DNA of 64,000 nucleotides from the NCBI RefSeq assembly GCF_010389155.1, contig NC_057769.1, positions 15,996,735-16,060,734 of the forward strand, read 5' to 3'. Positions 63,222 through 64,000 of this stretch are shown here, in pieces (the stretch's first letter is position 1; each line of letters begins with the position of its first letter). This DNA comes from Erigeron canadensis. Lineage: Eukaryota; Streptophyta; Magnoliopsida; Asterales; Asteraceae. The position numbers were made by a program, and so were the translations under genes. A model generated the notes under the pieces. The model searched no databases. It saw only the letters and a program-made list of their open reading frames with translations, and was not told the origin of the DNA.

Positions 63222-64000
63222 TTACAGGTACTCCACAAGTAGTTCCGATTGATGCGGTCGTGGTTGAAGTCCAGCCTTACGATTAACTTGACTCCAAAGC
63301 TGCAAACAAAAACTACAGCTGAAGAATAATTGGGAATGAGAATCCGGCTGTGATGAGCAAAACAAACACCGTAGGTCTTGATTTACATCCCATTGTAAAA
63401 GTATGTCTTGAGTTTTAAGTCTTTCTCTAAAAGCCAACCAATGAATGAAAGCATGTCTTGGTATACAATAATTAAACCAAACCAGATTCTGCCAATCCAC
63501 ATTATCATGTCTTGGACGAAGATCTTCCCATACAACATTAACCGAAAAGTTTTGAAATTCACCATTTCTGTCTTTCCACAACCATTGATCAACATTTGTA
63601 GTATGCACATGAGGGATAGAAATCGTAGGAAACGTGTTAGTCCACTCGCTAGGCCATCACCATTCTCCATTAGTGATTAAATCACATACTTTGGAATCAA
63701 TCATGAATCCATCTTTGTTTATTTCTCTTGGAGTAATCCGGTCATATAAAGGACTATAATTACACCAAATATCATGCCAAGCAAAAAAAGCTTGACCATT
63801 ACCAATTTTAACCAAAATGAAATTACAAAGTACTGGTCTAATCAGAAGCAATTTCCTCCAACTCCAAGATAAATTACCTTGATACGGAAGATTCCAGAAA
63901 CATGTACCTCACAATTCATTTGTATGTACCCATTTTACCCAAAGTGACTTCTTGTGAGTAAGGATATTCCATGTTAGAAATAATATTTGTAGTAGCTGAT
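63222..64000 (-). pseudogene. 3' part of a LINE (non-LTR) polymerase
   Basis: Frames 63851-63657 (VKIGNGQAFFAWHDIWCNYS), 63670-63383 and 63608-63222 read in sequence as the C-terminal part of a plant LINE ORF2. The last holds the zinc-binding domain found after reverse transcriptase (zf-RVT): VWFNYCIPRHAFIHWLAFRE, LKTQDILLQWDV and the Cys/His set CLFCSSQPDSHSQLFFSC. It ends with WSQVNRKAGLQ and a stop. Frame shifts separate the pieces, so it is dead. The RT core would lie to the right, outside or at the edge of the window. No poly-A tail was found on the left, which suggests the end is rearranged. Confidence 0.85.

Noticed and set aside
1..64000. tRNA, rRNA or snRNA genes
   Set aside because: I found no cloverleaf with A and B boxes nor conserved rRNA or snRNA text by eye. 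A tRNAscan or Infernal run would be decisive; a significant hit would overturn this.

Overview
The window is plant nuclear DNA, most likely from a eudicot and probably Asteraceae. The family guess rests on the retrotransposon types and is low confidence. It holds one ordinary host gene and a large nest of retrotransposons. There is no prokaryotic, organellar or viral-genome signature. The host gene has GT-AG introns, and the repeats are LTR retrotransposons with 5-bp target duplications, MITEs and a LINE.

Layout. 1-3660 is a decayed Athila-type Ty3 internal region (+). About 3800-44700 is a nest of three related Ty1/copia elements of the SIRE/Maximus type, called A, B and C here. C (-, oldest, no pol seen) is split in its gag by B. 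B (-, 9043-42608, TSD ATTTT, LTRs 682/683 bp with about 3% difference) is split in its gag by A. A (+, 20558-36105, TSD ACTAA, two 637-bp LTRs with about three differences) is the youngest. Solo Ty3-type LTRs have landed in A (30509-32555, TSD TCGCC) and in B (37357-40452, TSD GCTAG). A B-family solo LTR (43770-44442) sits in the LTR of C. 45050-51293 is a further Ty3-type LTR carrying the remnant of another SIRE element. 51754-61581 is a six-exon cyclophilin gene (CYP22, the plant counterpart of spliceosomal cyclophilin H) whose introns carry MITEs, a foldback element and Helitron-like ends. A Ty3 gag-protease scrap (62400-62800, -) and the 3' part of a LINE (63222-64000, -) close the window.

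How A and B work. Each has LTR, initiator-tRNA-Met primer site, gag with two separated CCHC knuckles, protease, integrase, RT/RNase H, a long non-coding spacer, a two-part 3' gene of unknown function, polypurine tract and LTR. Both copies are broken by stops, frameshifts and deletions; A has lost the RT core. The 3' gene looks nuclear (acidic tract, basic cluster, coiled coil) rather than envelope-like.

Most interesting signals. (i) Each element family repeats its own six-base word in its LTR, 5' leader and the spacer before the 3' gene: AACGAA in A, CACGAA in B, CACGCA in C. Neighbouring words differ by one base. (ii) The spacer before the 3' gene repeats the LTR promoter layout (hairpins of the word, GCCCA site-II motifs, TATA), followed by a leader with a splice acceptor just before the ATG, as if the 3' gene were its own transcription unit. 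(iii) A stem-loop near the end of the LTR keeps the loop GATTCCGCA while its stem changes in a compensating way between families. (iv) About 1 kb of non-coding sequence after pol is almost unchanged between A and B although the 3' proteins have diverged strongly. All this was read by eye without alignment software.
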